Assembly (NCBI RefSeq): GCF_044336245.1
Contig: NZ_CP172346.1
Coordinates: 6,448,001 to 6,512,000 of the forward strand
DNA from: Schlesneria sphaerica
Lineage (GTDB): Bacteria > Planctomycetota > Planctomycetia > Planctomycetales > Planctomycetaceae
Length of the DNA: 64,000 nucleotides
Reading direction: 5' to 3'
The notes below the pieces were generated by a model that saw nothing but the letters and a program-made list of their open reading frames with translations, did no database searches and was not told the DNA's origin. The stretch's first letter is position 1, and every line of letters starts with the position of its first letter. A program made the position numbers and the translations under genes. Shown here in pieces: positions 62,883 to 64,000 of the stretch.

Positions 62883-64000
62883 TCAGGAGCGAAAATCAGG
62901 ATAGGTGTATGCGGGAAATGCCTGTCGTTCGTCTCGTCGAATCTCCTTGACGTGGTGACGCAGGTTTTCGGTGACAACCTGGACGCCGATCGGGCGGAAA
63001 TAATTGAGCAGATTCATGATCAGGTCGTACTGATCTTTCGAAAGGATGGGAGTCGGACCCCCGGGAACTTCCTTGACTCGGACTTCGAATGAATACGGGT
63101 CTGCCGTCTCGGAGTTCGATTCGAAGTAACTCTGTTGCAGCGTAATTACCCCGGGAGTAGTTGGAGTAAATTTGACCTGGGATCTCTGCGAGTAATCGAA
63201 TGTTCCCTTCGCAAACCCGTCTGTCTGCAGGGCCCAATTGAAATCACCCAATGTCACCGTTCCACTGCCAGCGGCCGGGGAAAAGCCGGAACTGATTGTC
63301 TGATACTTGAAGCTGGTCGCTGAGGGGACTTCTGTAATCGTGTGCACACCGTTGTAGCCAGAGATCAAGACACCTGCGACAGCGATGCGCATTCCCATCT
63401 GAAAGCCATGAGGGCCTCCAGTGACGGTGGTGACCGTCGTTCCAGTCTGGCTGATGTTTGTGATTGGCTGAACAGGAAGTCGCCCGAACCGAGCCTGCAG
63501 GATGATCGGCTTGTTAAGAAACAGATGTTCTTCAAGTGGGACCAGAGTTGAATCCTGCGGCACGATCTCGATCAGTTCGTCTTCTGCAACGGAACAGTAG
63601 ACCTGCGTGCCTTGCGTCCTGACGTAGTCAAATCCCGCACGATGTGCCAAGGCACCAAGCTGATCCGACGGCAGGGTTGAATGGGTCAGTAGGATTCCGC
63701 GACCGGCTTGATGGCGACCAGCCGTCTCCGCCGGGTCAAATGCCTTAATCACCCGAAGTCCGGGAAGAGCTGATGCCAGATTTGTCAGCCGATTGAATGC
63801 CTTCTCAAGAGCGATCACCATCCTCTTGTTGTTAGGATCTGCTCCGTAGTCGATGCCGGCAACGTTGCTGGTGATCAGATAAATCGAGTTAGGGGTGGCG
63901 TTATTCGAGCCGACGACCGTCTCTTCGCTGCTCGACCTGGCGCCATTCCACGCAATCGAAGTCTTATCAGGCAAGCTGGTGATCCCGATTCGCAATGTGC
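62883..64000 (-). CDS. Tail-like protein with degenerate Hedgehog/M15-type segment (start missing)
   Basis: At least 370 residues; the frame is open to the window edge, so the N-terminus is outside. In the visible numbering, residues 75-137 (LPGLRVIKAFDP ... RHQAGRGILLT ... LGALAHRAGFDYVRTQGTQVYCSV) follow the layout of the Hedgehog/DD-carboxypeptidase M15 fold, SLHxxGRAxD ... LAxxAGFDxV ... HxHCSV, but the metal-ligand Asp (position 102) is Leu and the last ligand His (133) is Tyr, so it should be catalytically dead. Residues 190-232 (TVTGGPHGFQMGMRIAVAGVLISGYNGVHTITEVPSATSFKYQ) match the small beta domain common in phage tail proteins (E1 FCCH-like). The C-terminus (NYFRPIGVQVVTENLRHHVKEI) is uncharacterised. 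Confidence 0.7.
   Translation of the reverse strand, partial: TLRIGITSLPDKTSIAWNGARSSSEETVVGSNNATPNSIYLITSNVAGIDYGADPNNKRMVIALEKAFNRLTNLASALPGLRVIKAFDPAETAGRHQAGRGILLTHSTLPSDQLGALAHRAGFDYVRTQGTQVYCSVAEDELIEIVPQDSTLVPLEEHLFLNKPIILQARFGRLPVQPITNISQTGTTVTTVTGGPHGFQMGMRIAVAGVLISGYNGVHTITEVPSATSFKYQTISSGFSPAAGSGTVTLGDFNWALQTDGFAKGTFDYSQRSQVKFTPTTPGVITLQQSYFESNSETADPYSFEVRVKEVPGGPTPILSKDQYDLIMNLLNYFRPIGVQVVTENLRHHVKEIRRDERQAFPAYTYPDFRS

Noticed and set aside
61500..64000. Calling the right-edge cluster a complete contractile injection system
   Set aside because: No sheath, tube, baseplate, LysM spike or AAA+ ATPase gene is inside the window, so only an association is proposed.

Overview
The window is a stretch of a planctomycete chromosome (Planctomycetia, probably order Planctomycetales). 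The evidence is a set of families that are largely characteristic of that phylum: a DUF1559 pseudopilin-like protein, a DUF1549/DUF1553 protein with a planctomycete cytochrome c head paired with a DUF1501 protein, a DUF1592/1588/1585-type cytochrome c/PA14 protein paired with a DUF1552 protein, many secreted proteins of unknown function, and frequent GTG/TTG starts. I saw no rRNA, tRNA, CRISPR array or insertion sequence.

Layout. 1-2.1 kb: two tandem secreted paralogues (minus). 2.1-6.1 kb: LolA-like protein, ferrochelatase, GT4 glycosyltransferase, and an orphan mraZ preceded by a phased repeat operator. 6.5-10.4 kb: small hypothetical, then a heme oxygenase converging on and overlapping a bacteriophytochrome histidine kinase. 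10.9-15.1 kb: secreted glycerophosphodiesterase, large secreted hypothetical, BtaB-like methyltransferase. 15.3-20.2 kb: two adjacent S1C (HtrA-like) proteases and a divergent NtrC-type sigma-54 regulator. 20.3-23.7 kb: small proteins, DUF1559 protein and a lipoprotein. 24.6-31.0 kb: a minus-strand operon of an IclR regulator, an MFS transporter, a DUF1549/1553 cytochrome and a DUF1501 protein. 31.5-39.5 kb: pyrE, a secreted sugar dehydrogenase-cytochrome c fusion, a gluzincin-like protein, a Cys/Tyr-rich secreted protein and a methyltransferase. 39.9-43.3 kb: an operon of ricT-like, VanZ-like, NYN/OST-HTH and threonine aldolase genes. 43.5-48.6 kb: a leaderless HtrA-like protease and the DUF1592-type/DUF1552 pair. 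49.1-54.2 kb: mreB-mreC-mreD-mrdA, the cell-elongation operon with an intact PBP2. 54.2-54.6 kb: a candidate structured RNA with its own promoter and terminator.

54.9-64 kb is the most unusual region. It is a minus-strand gene set running in from beyond the right edge: a phage-tail-like protein with a degenerate Hedgehog/M15-like segment, two beta-rich surface proteins, an 87-residue protein, and two very large proteins (824 and 1054 residues) ending in different nuclease-like (PD-(D/E)xK-type) domains. The 87-, 824- and 1054-residue proteins share a short module with an ungapped pattern (aliphatic-Pro, then Gly seven residues after the Pro, then a helix), and the two large proteins also share a PSYD..GEP motif. 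This looks like a modular effector cassette of a contractile injection system or a related tail-like particle. No sheath, tube or baseplate gene lies inside the window, so the delivery machine is inferred. Likely joint functions elsewhere are envelope growth (mre/mrdA), heme and bilin supply to the phytochrome (hemH, heme oxygenase, bphP), and catabolism of exogenous carbon compounds (IclR/MFS/DUF1501-1553 operon, sugar dehydrogenase).
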